Source: Actinomadura parmotrematis (lineage in GTDB: Bacteria; Actinomycetota; Actinomycetes; Streptosporangiales; Streptosporangiaceae). From it: DNA of 64,000 nt. The position numbers and the translations under genes are program-made. Every line of letters begins with the position of its first letter. Position 1 is the stretch's first letter. This document shows positions 37,616-46,118 of the stretch, in pieces. The DNA lies in assembly GCF_019458805.1 (NCBI RefSeq), contig NZ_JAIBOA010000003.1, forward strand, positions 372,001 through 436,000, in the 5' to 3' direction. The notes under the pieces were generated by a model. It saw only the letters and a program-made list of their open reading frames with translations. It searched no databases and was not told where the DNA came from.

Positions 37616-38995
37616 TCAGGGACGCGGCGCCACGGTGACCGGGCGCGGTCCGGCGAGGTCGCCGGGGCCGGTCGCGGTCAGCGCGTAGGTGTTGATGCCG
37701 GCCAGGTTCGGCGACCCGACCGACCAGGTGTCCTTGCCGCCGAGGAACTGCACGGCGATGTACCCGTCGCCGTACGCCTTGGCCTTGCGGCTGAAGCGGC
37801 CCTTCTTGTCGGTCTTGGCCCACGCCAGGTGGTACCAGGTCTTCTTGCCCTTGAACCGGAAGATGATCTCGACCTTCTGGCCGGCGTAGGGCGCCGCCTT
37901 CTTCTGCTTGGTGCTGGAGTAGCGGTACAGCGCGCCGGTGACGCGCGTGTACTTGTTGCGGCGCAGCTTCTTCGGCGCCGCCTTGATCTTGGACATCTTG
38001 GTCGTCCAGCGCCAGAGCTTGCGGACGGGGCTGGTGCCGGGCTGGATGCCGGCGTCGCCCTGGAACCGTGCCCGGTAGAAGGCCGAGCTGTCGGTGGTGA
38101 AGGTCGTGTTGAAGCCGTCGTCGCGGACGCTGAGGGTCTTCAGCGCCTTCCAGCCGGACGTGCCGTTCCAGGACCGCTCCAGGACGACCTTGCCGCCGTC
38201 CGCGGCGCTGTCGCCGAAGGAGTTCGCGGCGGGCAGCACCCAGCCGCTGAGCTGGACCTTGCCGAACGGGTCCATGGTGCCGTTCAGCACGACGTTGGCC
38301 TTCGCCCGCACCTTCACCGTCGCCGAGGCGGTGGTCTGCTCGTACGGCTGGCCCGCGGCGAACGCGGTCGCGCCGTTGAACCAGACGACGGAGCACGTCG
38401 GCGTGAACGAGGCGGTGTAGGTGCCGTCGGCGGCGGTCTTCAGCGCGACGACCGGGGACGGCTGCCCGCAGTAGGACTGCGACATCTCGATCTTCAGCGG
38501 CGCGCCCGCCAGGTCGCGCGCGCCGGTGGACGACCGCCACTGGAGGCGGCCGCTGACGACGGCCTTCTGCCCCTGGTCGTAGCGGGCCTTGTCGGTGGCG
38601 AGGGTGAAGTCGACGGGCGCCGGGGTGACGCCGATGTAGGAGCTGCCGCCGCCCGCGTACCGGTCGTCGGTCTCGTCGGTGGCGACGAACACGTCGCCGG
38701 CGAAGCCGTGCGAGTCGTAGGCGGCGGTGAAGCCGCCCGTCTCGTCGGTGGTGGCGTCGGCGACGGTGCTGCCGGCGGGGCCGCGCAGGTGCACGGCGGT
38801 GCCGGCGACGGGGTGCGCGTCGTCGCCCGCGGTGACGCGGCCGGTCAGGACGGAGGTCAGGTGCTCGGCGTCGAGCACGGCCGGGGCCGACGACAGCGCG
38901 ATGGTCACCGCGGCCTTCGGGTCCGCCGCGGCCGGGGCGGACAGGAGGGGGAGCGCGAGCACGGCCGTCAGGCCGAGCGCGAGGGAACGCTTCAC
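37616..38995 (-). CDS. Large secreted beta-sandwich protein
   Basis: A 459-residue exported protein. The Sec signal MKRSLALGLTAVLALPLLSA is cut near residue 24. The mature part looks like several Ig-like or carboxypeptidase-regulatory-like units: VLTGRVTAGDDAHPVAGTAVHLRG with DETGGFTAAYDSH, then VVSGRLQWRS with DGTYTASFTP. The C-terminal third is Lys/Tyr-rich, for example YTRVTGALYRYSSTKQKKAAPY. Three Cys are present. It is probably an extracellular adhesion or wall-associated protein; no enzyme motif is seen. Confidence 0.75.
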   Translation of the reverse strand: MKRSLALGLTAVLALPLLSAPAAADPKAAVTIALSSAPAVLDAEHLTSVLTGRVTAGDDAHPVAGTAVHLRGPAGSTVADATTDETGGFTAAYDSHGFAGDVFVATDETDDRYAGGGSSYIGVTPAPVDFTLATDKARYDQGQKAVVSGRLQWRSSTGARDLAGAPLKIEMSQSYCGQPSPVVALKTAADGTYTASFTPTCSVVWFNGATAFAAGQPYEQTTASATVKVRAKANVVLNGTMDPFGKVQLSGWVLPAANSFGDSAADGGKVVLERSWNGTSGWKALKTLSVRDDGFNTTFTTDSSAFYRARFQGDAGIQPGTSPVRKLWRWTTKMSKIKAAPKKLRRNKYTRVTGALYRYSSTKQKKAAPYAGQKVEIIFRFKGKKTWYHLAWAKTDKKGRFSRKAKAYGDGYIAVQFLGGKDTWSVGSPNLAGINTYALTATGPGDLAGPRPVTVAPRP

Positions 38996-39085
38996 GTATC
39001 ACCTTCGGAGAGGCGGGCGCGACCGGTGGGGCGCCCGCGGGGAGAGGGCATGACAATACCGGTCAGAACGGTGATGATCCATCCC

Positions 39086-40306
39086 TTACCGGCAGGCCGG
39101 GCGCGGCGGCGGGACGGACCGCTCGCGCAGCTCCATCGCCCGCAGGACGGCCTCGATGCCGAAGCGGGCCTCGGGGTCGCCGAGGCGGTCGCCGAGGGCC
39201 TGCTCGATGCGGCGCATGCGGTAGCGGACGGTCTGCGGGTGGATGTGCAGGTGGCGGGCGATCTCGGCGGCGGTGCCGCGGGTGACGAGCCAGGTCCGCA
39301 GCGTCTCGGTGATGCGGTCCTGCTGGCCGGGGGTCATCGCGTCCAGGACGTCGAGGAACCGCCCGGCGACCTGGTCCAGCAGCGGCCGGTCGCCCATCAG
39401 CCAGAGCGTGACCAGGTGGTCCTCGCAGCGGATCACCGCGCCGCCGTCGAGGACGCCCTCGGCGGCGAGGGCGAGCGCCTGGCGCGCCCAGCGGAGCGCG
39501 TCGCCGGTGCGGCCGGGCGGGACGGGCGGCCCGGCGGCGAGCCGGCGGCCCGGGAAGGCGGCCTCCAGCATCGCGGCGCGGGCGGTGTCGAGCGGTCCGG
39601 GCAGCATCAGCGCCGGCTCGGGGTGCTCCAGGTCGGCGAGGACGTCGCCGTCGAGGGCGCCGCGCAGGCTGCGCGCGCCCGGCCGGAGCGCGACGACGGT
39701 GACGGTGGACGGCATCGGCCAGCCCGCCGCGGCCGCGAGGTCCAGCAGCGCGGGCCCGGGGACGGCCGCCGGGTCGAGCAGGGTGCGCAGCAGGCGGCGG
39801 CGCCGCTCCTCCAGCGCCGCGCCGGGGTGGGCGCGCGCCTCCAGGTAGCCGTCCAGCGACTGGGCGGCGAGCTCGTCCAGGTAGACGAACAGGGCGTCGG
39901 CGAGCCGCGACATGATCGACGAGGAGATGTCGTAGCGCGGCGCGACCCGCATGATGCGCCGCCAGGCGACCTGCCCGCCGATCCGGTAGGCGGCCTGAAG
40001 GCAGTCCATGCTGCGGCCCTCGCGGGCCTCGTACTGGCCGAGGCGGCGGGGCCCGTCGTTCGGCGCGGCGGCGTCGCCGCCCGCGACGCGGTCCACGAAC
40101 GCGGCGAGGTTCTGCTGGACGGCGGCGCGCAGCACCTGCCCGTACGGGCCGTCCAGCGGCCGGGCGTACTCGGGCACCGCGCGGCGGATCTCGGCGATGA
40201 TCTCGTCGCTCAGGCTGGGCAGCTCGGGCCGCATGAGCTGCGCCAGCCGGCGGGGCAGCGGCGCCGACGGCTCGGTGAGCGGGCCGGCGTCGAGGGCTGA
40301 AGTCAT
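39086..40306 (-). CDS. PucR-family transcriptional regulator 1
   Basis: A 406-residue regulator with an N-terminal helical sensor region (RDIS/MSRLADALFVYLDELAAQSLDGY type) and a C-terminal PucR helix-turn-helix: GTAAEIARHLHIHPQTVRYRMRR, then IEQALGDRLGDPEARF. ATG 40306 is preceded by a GGAGGTG ribosome site; the upstream open frame is dropped. It is divergent from the DUF6801 gene at 41027 across 720 bp, and similar in layout to the regulator at 48050 on the other side of that gene set, so it probably controls it. Confidence 0.9.
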   Translation of the reverse strand: MTSALDAGPLTEPSAPLPRRLAQLMRPELPSLSDEIIAEIRRAVPEYARPLDGPYGQVLRAAVQQNLAAFVDRVAGGDAAAPNDGPRRLGQYEAREGRSMDCLQAAYRIGGQVAWRRIMRVAPRYDISSSIMSRLADALFVYLDELAAQSLDGYLEARAHPGAALEERRRRLLRTLLDPAAVPGPALLDLAAAAGWPMPSTVTVVALRPGARSLRGALDGDVLADLEHPEPALMLPGPLDTARAAMLEAAFPGRRLAAGPPVPPGRTGDALRWARQALALAAEGVLDGGAVIRCEDHLVTLWLMGDRPLLDQVAGRFLDVLDAMTPGQQDRITETLRTWLVTRGTAAEIARHLHIHPQTVRYRMRRIEQALGDRLGDPEARFGIEAVLRAMELRERSVPPPRPACR

Positions 40307-41026
40307 GTCGGTGCACCTCCTCCACCGCCGTCCCGCCCGCCGGGGAGGACGCCGGCGGGCGGAGCGGGGCGGCTCCGCGCCTCCGGCCCGGCGGGCGGGC
40401 GGGGGGTAGCGCGCGGACCACGCCGGGGGGTGGGACGCGCGTTCGAACCGAACCCCTGCGCGCCGTGCCTGACGTGATCCAGGACACCGCGACGGTAACC
40501 GCGGAACGGGCCGCCGGTCCGTACGTGCGAGGCACAAACCGGAGGCGCCCGCTGCTCACCCGCTGACAATCGGAACGGCATTCCCGGAAACCATGCACCC
40601 GGGTGAGCGAACGGCGCCCCGGAATTCGTCGGCGATGCAGAAAACCGCCCGGACGGGCGCCGCGTCCGGGCGCGCGGTTTCCTCCCCGATTGGCCTCCGT
40701 TGATAGTCGCCCGCGCCGCCGACGCTCACTACTGATGAAATTTTCCGGGCCCCGGAAGAATGTATGGACTTGCCTTCCGGCGCCGGATAGCTTGCGCCTT
40801 CGTAGCCCCCGAACGATGCGGCAGAAATGATCGCGGGCCAGGTCGAACGGCGGAGGACCAGCGGGTATCTGGTGTTCCGCGTCCCGGCTCCGGCGAAATC
40901 GGCTGCCCTTCGACATCGCCGTACACGCATTTCCCACCCCATCCTCGGCCGCCCGACGGAGGTGAATGGCGGTCCCGAGGGCCGGCGAGATGCTCCGGTC
41001 TCCATCGCTTACGTGAGAGGTAACAC
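40307..41026. promoter_or_regulatory. 720-bp control region between PucR 1 and the DUF6801 genes
   Basis: No convincing gene is present. It includes a bulged G/C hairpin with AAACCGC...GCGGTTT arms (40640-40682), which would give a T-rich 3' side on the minus strand. The tight dyad TTCCGGG-C-CCCGGAA is at about 40743-40757, in an AT-rich patch that is the best promoter candidate. A ribosome-site hairpin lies at the far end. The length implies complex regulation. Confidence 0.5.
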
Positions 41027-41030
41027 GTGA
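41009..41030 (+). promoter_or_regulatory. Hairpin enclosing the ribosome site of the first DUF6801 gene
   Basis: ACGTG (41011-41015) can pair with CACGT (41024-41028), holding the AGAGG ribosome site in the loop and part of the GTG start in the stem. It could limit translation. Confidence 0.45.
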
Positions 41031-42292
41031 ACGTGAAAAGCAAGTCCGCAAAGGTCCGCCTGGCGCTCGCCGGCACCGCCGCCGCCGGTCTGGTGACCGG
41101 GTTCGTCGGGGTGGCGGGCGTGGGCCCCGCGTCCGCCGACCCGGTGTCGCTGTCGCTGAAGTACACCTGCGTCTTCCCGCTGATCGGCGAGCAGACCGTC
41201 ACCGCGGCCATCAAGTCCGACATCCCGAAGTCGGTGCCGGTCAACACCCCCATCCCCAAGATCGTCATCGACGTGACCTCGACGCAGAACGAGGACACCT
41301 GGTCGGGCCTGAACCTGGTCGGCGCCTCCACCCTGGAGGGCACCGCCACGGCGAACTCGACGGTCATCGCGCCGCAGGGCAACGTCGCCGTCAAGGTGCC
41401 GGTCGTCCTCGACAAGACGACGCTGCCGGTCAGCGACACCCCCGTGCCGTTCGACATGCACGGCTCGGGCCAGGCCCCGGCGATCCGGTTCTCCAAGGCC
41501 GGCCACGCCAAGATCACCGTCGGGGACCTGAAGCTCAACATCACCCCGCGCGACAGCACCGGCGCCGAGGTCGAGATCCCCGACCCGAGCGCCGACATCC
41601 ACAACGTCGCGTGCACGCTCCTGCCGGGGCAGAACACCAGCCTCGCCGAGTTCGACATCACCGACGGCGGCACCACGCCGACGCCGACGCCGACCGACAC
41701 CCCGACCCCCACGCCCACCCCCACGCCGACGGACACGCCGACGCCGACCCCGACGCCGACCGACACCGGTGGCGGCGGCACCGTGAAGTACGGCTACACC
41801 CTCAAGGGCTCGACGTTCGTCAAGGCCCCGAACGGCACCGCGCCGCTGAACGGGTCGATCGACGCGAACCTGAAGCTGTCCACCGGCGAGTTCACCGCCG
41901 ACCTGGCGCTGGACCCGACCAAGGGCGACTTCCAGATCCTCGGGTTCCTGCCGGTCCAGGCCGGGATCCAGCTCGTGCCGCAGGGCAAGACGACCGGCAA
42001 GCTCGACCCGTCCACCAAGATCCTCACGACGCACTCGCAGGTGATCACCAAGCTGCCGAGCTTCACCCTGTTCGGGATCCCGCTCGGCGGCGGCGACCAG
42101 TGCCAGACGGCGACGCCGTCGGACATCACGCTGACCTCGACCGGCGTGTTCGCGCCGACCAAGGGCGGCGACATCAAGGGCACCTACGACCTGTCCGAGA
42201 TCAAGGACTGCAACATCCTGACGCCGATCCTCAGCGCGTTCACCGCGGGCAAGGGCAACACCATCACCGCGACCCTCACCCCCAAGAAGTAA
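41027..42292 (+). CDS. DUF6801-type exported protein 1 (Pro-Thr linker)
   Basis: A 421-residue secreted protein with GTG start. The Sec signal is cleaved after ASA (about residue 37). The N-domain, about residues 38-210, starts DPVSLSLKYTCVFPLIGEQ; an acidic Pro/Thr microsatellite linker runs from about 212 to 250. The C-domain carries KYGYTLKGSTFVKAPNGTAP, LPSFTLFGIPLGGGDQC and ends TATLTPKK. Each domain has a Cys pair. DUF6801 domains occur in exported actinobacterial proteins without known function. It is first of three tandem paralogues, so it is likely in an operon with a lipase and lipoprotein. It carries no LPXTG or lipobox, so it is freely secreted or retained non-covalently. Confidence 0.85.
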   Translation: MNVKSKSAKVRLALAGTAAAGLVTGFVGVAGVGPASADPVSLSLKYTCVFPLIGEQTVTAAIKSDIPKSVPVNTPIPKIVIDVTSTQNEDTWSGLNLVGASTLEGTATANSTVIAPQGNVAVKVPVVLDKTTLPVSDTPVPFDMHGSGQAPAIRFSKAGHAKITVGDLKLNITPRDSTGAEVEIPDPSADIHNVACTLLPGQNTSLAEFDITDGGTTPTPTPTDTPTPTPTPTPTDTPTPTPTPTDTGGGGTVKYGYTLKGSTFVKAPNGTAPLNGSIDANLKLSTGEFTADLALDPTKGDFQILGFLPVQAGIQLVPQGKTTGKLDPSTKILTTHSQVITKLPSFTLFGIPLGGGDQCQTATPSDITLTSTGVFAPTKGGDIKGTYDLSEIKDCNILTPILSAFTAGKGNTITATLTPKK

Positions 42293-42306
42293 CCCCCACC
42301 CTCCGC

Positions 42307-42338
42307 CGGCCCCGGGCTCCCGTGCGAGCCCGGGGCCG
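42307..42338 (+). terminator. Hairpin between DUF6801 genes 1 and 2
   Basis: Perfect 13-bp stem (42307-42319 with 42326-42338), 6-nt loop. It probably attenuates readthrough into the second gene. Confidence 0.75.
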
Positions 42339-42356
42339 TTCCCGAAAGGCGCCCCC

Positions 42357-44957
42357 TTGAACGTGAAGAGCAAGGCCGGCAAGGTCCGGCTCGCCCTGGC
42401 GGCCACCGCGGCCGGCGGCCTGGTCGCCGGGCTGCTGGCGGCCCCGCCCGCGTCGGCCGACCCGGTGTCGCTGACGCTGAAGTACAACTGCACCTTCCCG
42501 CTGATCGGCGAGCAGGTGGTGACCGCGGCGATCAAGTCCGACATCCCGAAGTCGGTGCCGGTCAACACCCCCATCCCCAAGATCATCATCGACGTGACCT
42601 CGACCCAGAACGAGGACACCTGGTCGGGCCTGAACCTGGTCGGCGCGACCACGCTGGAGGGCACCGCGACCGCCAACTCCACCGTCATCGCCCCGCAGGG
42701 CAACGTGGCCGTGAAGGTCCCGGTCATCCTGGACAAGACGACGCTGCCGGTCAGCGACACCCCGGTGCCGTTCGACCTGCACGGGTCCGGCCAGGCGCCG
42801 GCGATCCGGTTCTCCAAGGCCGGCCACGCCAAGATCACCGTCGGGGACCTCAAGCTCAACATCACGCCCCGCGACAGCGACGGCAACGAGGTCGAGATCC
42901 CCGACCCGACGGCCGACATCCACAACGTCGCCTGCACCCTCGTGCCCGGCCAGAACACCAGCCTCGCCGAGTTCGACATCACCGCGGCGGGCAGCGCGCC
43001 CACCAAGCCCGGCACGCCGACCGGCACCACCACCAAGGACTCCGCGACGCTGACGTGGGGCGCGTCCACCGACGCCGACGGCGACCTGGCGGGCTACGAC
43101 GTCTACGGCGCCGACGGCAAGGTCGTCGCGTCGACCAACGCGACCACCACCAGCGCCACCATCAGCGGGCTGTCCGCCGACACCGACTACACCTACACGG
43201 TGAAGGCCAAGGACGCCGCGGGCCGCACGTCCGACGCCTCCGACGCCGTCACCGTCCACACCCAGAAGGGCGCCCCGCAGGCCAGCGCGCCCACCAAGCC
43301 CGGCACGCCGACCGGCACCACCACCGAGAACTCCGCGACGCTGACGTGGGGCGCGTCCACCGACGCCGACGGCGACCTGGCCGGCTACGACGTCTACAGC
43401 GGCGCGACCAAGGTCGCCTCGACCGGCGCCGACGCCACCACCGCGACGATCAGCGGGCTGTCCGCCGACACCGACTACACCTACACGGTGAAGGCGCGCG
43501 ACGCCGCCGGGCACGAGTCGGACGCCTCCGACGCCGTCACCGTCCACACCGAGCAGGCCCAGCCGGTCGACCACCCGCCGACCAAGCCGGGCGCGCCGAG
43601 CGGCACCACCACCGAGAACACCGCGACCGTCAGCTGGGGCGCCTCCAGCGACGAGGACGGCGACCTCGCCGGCTACGACGTGTACGGCGCCGACGGCAAG
43701 GTCGTCGCGTCCACCGACGCGGCCACCACCACCGCGACGATCGCGGGCCTGACCGCCGACACCGACTACACCTTCACCGTCAAGGCCAAGGACGCGAAGG
43801 GCAACGCCTCGGCGGCGTCCGACGCGGTCACCCTGCACACCGAGAAGGGCCAGGAGCCCGAGGGCACCGCGCCCACCGCGCCCGGCAAGCCGGCCGGCAC
43901 CGCCACCCAGGACTCGGTGGCGCTGTCGTGGGCGGCGTCCACCGACGCCGACGGCGACCTCGCCGGCTACGACGTCTACCGGGGCGACCAGGTGGTCGCC
44001 TCGACCGGCGCCACCGAGACCACCGCGACGATCACCGGGCTGGACGCCGACACCGACTACACCTTCACGGTGCAGGCCAAGGACGCCAAGGGCCACGTGT
44101 CCGAGGCGTCCCCCGCCGGGACCGTGCGCACCCAGCCGAAGCCCGTCGAGCAGCACGCCCCGACGGCGCCCGGCAACCTGGCCGCCGGCACCGCGACCAA
44201 GAACAGCGTGCCGCTGACCTGGACCGCCGCCACCGACCAGGACGGCGACCTCGCCGGCTACGAGGTGTACGGCGCGGACGGCAAGGTCGTCGCGACCGCC
44301 GGCGCCGACGCCACCGGCGTCTCGGTCACCGGCCTCGCCGCCGACACCGACTACGCCTTCACCGTCAAGGCCAAGGACGCCAAGGGCAACCTGTCCGCGG
44401 CCGCCGGGCCCGTCGCGGCGCACACCGCCAAGGACGAGGGCGGCACCGTCAGCTACGGCTACACCCTCAAGGGCTCGACGTTCGTCAAGACCCCGAACGG
44501 GACCGCCCCGCTGAACGGCTCCATCAACGCCAACCTGAAGCTGTCCACCGGCGAGTTCACCGCCGACCTGGCGCTGGACCCGACCAAGGGCGACTTCAAG
44601 CTGCTCGGCTTCCTGCCCGCGCAGGCCCAGATCCAGCTGGTCCCGCAGGGCAAGACCACCGGGAGGCTCGACCCGACCACCAAGATCCTCACCTCGCACT
44701 CGCAGGTGATCGCCAAGCTGCCGAGCTTCACCCTGTTCGGCATCCCGCTCGGCGGCGGCGACCAGTGCCAGACCGCCAAGCCGTCCGACATCACGCTGAC
44801 CTCGACCGGCGTGTTCGCGCCGACCAAGGGCGGCGACGTCAAGGGCGCCTACGACCTGTCCGCCATCCAGAACTGCGGCGCGCTGACGCCCCTGCTCAGC
44901 GCGTTCACCGCGGGCAAGGGCAACACCATCACCGCGACCCTCACCCCCAAGAAGTAG
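42357..44957 (+). CDS. DUF6801-type exported protein 2 with five fibronectin type III repeats
   Basis: An 866-residue secreted protein. Signal and N-domain (to about residue 210) and the C-domain (from about 705, VSYGYTLKGSTFVK) are nearly identical to protein 1 even at the DNA level. In place of the Pro/Thr linker sit five fibronectin type III modules of about 95 residues, each with the pattern TLTWGASTDADGDLAGYDVY followed by DTDYTYTVKAKDAAG and a short Lys/Gln hinge. Modules 1 and 2 are almost the same in DNA, implying recent tandem duplication. TTG start 42357. The modules likely act as a spacer or carbohydrate-facing stalk between the two conserved domains. Confidence 0.88.
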   Translation: MNVKSKAGKVRLALAATAAGGLVAGLLAAPPASADPVSLTLKYNCTFPLIGEQVVTAAIKSDIPKSVPVNTPIPKIIIDVTSTQNEDTWSGLNLVGATTLEGTATANSTVIAPQGNVAVKVPVILDKTTLPVSDTPVPFDLHGSGQAPAIRFSKAGHAKITVGDLKLNITPRDSDGNEVEIPDPTADIHNVACTLVPGQNTSLAEFDITAAGSAPTKPGTPTGTTTKDSATLTWGASTDADGDLAGYDVYGADGKVVASTNATTTSATISGLSADTDYTYTVKAKDAAGRTSDASDAVTVHTQKGAPQASAPTKPGTPTGTTTENSATLTWGASTDADGDLAGYDVYSGATKVASTGADATTATISGLSADTDYTYTVKARDAAGHESDASDAVTVHTEQAQPVDHPPTKPGAPSGTTTENTATVSWGASSDEDGDLAGYDVYGADGKVVASTDAATTTATIAGLTADTDYTFTVKAKDAKGNASAASDAVTLHTEKGQEPEGTAPTAPGKPAGTATQDSVALSWAASTDADGDLAGYDVYRGDQVVASTGATETTATITGLDADTDYTFTVQAKDAKGHVSEASPAGTVRTQPKPVEQHAPTAPGNLAAGTATKNSVPLTWTAATDQDGDLAGYEVYGADGKVVATAGADATGVSVTGLAADTDYAFTVKAKDAKGNLSAAAGPVAAHTAKDEGGTVSYGYTLKGSTFVKTPNGTAPLNGSINANLKLSTGEFTADLALDPTKGDFKLLGFLPAQAQIQLVPQGKTTGRLDPTTKILTSHSQVIAKLPSFTLFGIPLGGGDQCQTAKPSDITLTSTGVFAPTKGGDVKGAYDLSAIQNCGALTPLLSAFTAGKGNTITATLTPKK

Positions 44958-44963
44958 CCGCGC

Positions 44964-44996
44964 GACGGTCCCGGGCCCGCGCGGCCCGGGGCCGTC
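44964..44996 (+). terminator. Hairpin between DUF6801 genes 2 and 3
   Basis: 13-bp stem (44964-44976 with 44984-44996) with one wobble pair and 7-nt loop, like the hairpin after gene 1. Confidence 0.7.
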
Positions 44997-45020
44997 CGCC
45001 CCTCCCGGCAAGGTGGCACG

Positions 45021-46118
45021 TTGAGAACCAAGGCATTCCTCGCCGCCGCCGCGCTCGCCCTGCCCGGCCTCGCCGCCCTCGGCGGCCCGGCGGCGGCGGA
45101 CCCGGTGTCGCTGACCCTGACCTACCGGTGCCAGTTCCCGCTGCTCGGCGCGCAGCCGGTCAAGGTCACCATCGCCTCCGACGTGCCCGCCGCGGTGGAC
45201 GTCGGCGCCGCGCTGCCGCCCATCGTGGTGGACGCGGACGCCGTCGTCGGCGCCGCGTCCGTGCAAGGCCTGCACGAGGTCGGCGCGACGACGCTGGAGG
45301 GCACCGCGTCGGCCGCCGTCACCGTCGCCGCCCCCCAGGGCGACGTGAAGATCAAGGCGCCGAACGCCATCGCCCGCACCGACCTGCCCGCGTCCGGCGA
45401 CACGACGGTGCGCGCGCACGGGCAGACGCCGTCGATCCGCTTCACCAAGGCGGGCACCGCGACGATCGGCCTCGGCGACCTCGTCCTCACCCTCACGCCC
45501 CGGCTGGCGGACGGCACCCTCACCGGTCTCGACACCTTCGAGTCCGAGTGCGTGCAGGACCCCGGCCAGGACGCCACCCTCGCCACCGTTCGCATCGGCG
45601 GCGGGACGCCGCAGCACCACGACTACGACGTGAAGGGCACCGCCGCCGTCAAGGCCGCCGGCGGCGCCCTGCCGGTCACCGGCGCCGCCGCCGCCGACCT
45701 CGACGCCGCCGGGAACTTCACCGCCGCGCTCACCCTCGCCTCAGCCAAGGGCACCGTGAAGCTGCTCGGCTTCCTGCCCGTCGACGCATCCGTCACGCCC
45801 GTCCCGCAAGGCCCCGCCACCGGGACGCTGAAGGACGGCACCCTCACCGGCAAGGCGAGCGTCCTCACCCGCTTCACCGCCTTCACCCTGTTCGGGCTGC
45901 CGGTCGGCGGCGGCGACACCTGCCAGACGGCCGCGCCGTCGGACGTCGCGCTCTCCTCGCAGGGCGCGTTCGACCCGGCCGCCGGGGGACGCGTCACCGG
46001 CACGTTCGAGCTGGCCGCCCTCACCGGCTGCGGCGCGCTGACCGGGCTGCTCGGCTCGTCGGTCAGCGGCCCCGGCAACACCCTCGACGTCCAGCTCACC
46101 AGGAGGGCCGACGGATGA
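45021..46118 (+). CDS. DUF6801-type exported protein 3 (no linker)
   Basis: A 365-residue diverged paralogue. Sec signal FLAAAALALPGLAALGGPAAA, N-domain beginning DPVSLTLTYRCQFPLLGAQ, and a C-domain with FTLFGLPVGGGDTCQTAAPS, joined with almost no linker (GGTPQHHDYDVKG). TTG start with AAGGTGG upstream. Its stop overlaps the lipase start (ATGA), tying the DUF6801 proteins and lipase into one expression unit. Confidence 0.85.
   Translation: MRTKAFLAAAALALPGLAALGGPAAADPVSLTLTYRCQFPLLGAQPVKVTIASDVPAAVDVGAALPPIVVDADAVVGAASVQGLHEVGATTLEGTASAAVTVAAPQGDVKIKAPNAIARTDLPASGDTTVRAHGQTPSIRFTKAGTATIGLGDLVLTLTPRLADGTLTGLDTFESECVQDPGQDATLATVRIGGGTPQHHDYDVKGTAAVKAAGGALPVTGAAAADLDAAGNFTAALTLASAKGTVKLLGFLPVDASVTPVPQGPATGTLKDGTLTGKASVLTRFTAFTLFGLPVGGGDTCQTAAPSDVALSSQGAFDPAAGGRVTGTFELAALTGCGALTGLLGSSVSGPGNTLDVQLTRRADG

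Noticed and set aside
41690..41775. Short-unit repeat resembling a CRISPR or VNTR array
   Set aside because: The repeats are in-frame Pro-Thr codons of a linker between two protein domains; there are no spacers and no cas genes.
42276..45620. Minus-strand open frame of 1114 codons across the DUF6801 genes
   Set aside because: It mirrors the repeated plus-strand genes; the apparent repeats in it are only the reverse of the fibronectin modules.
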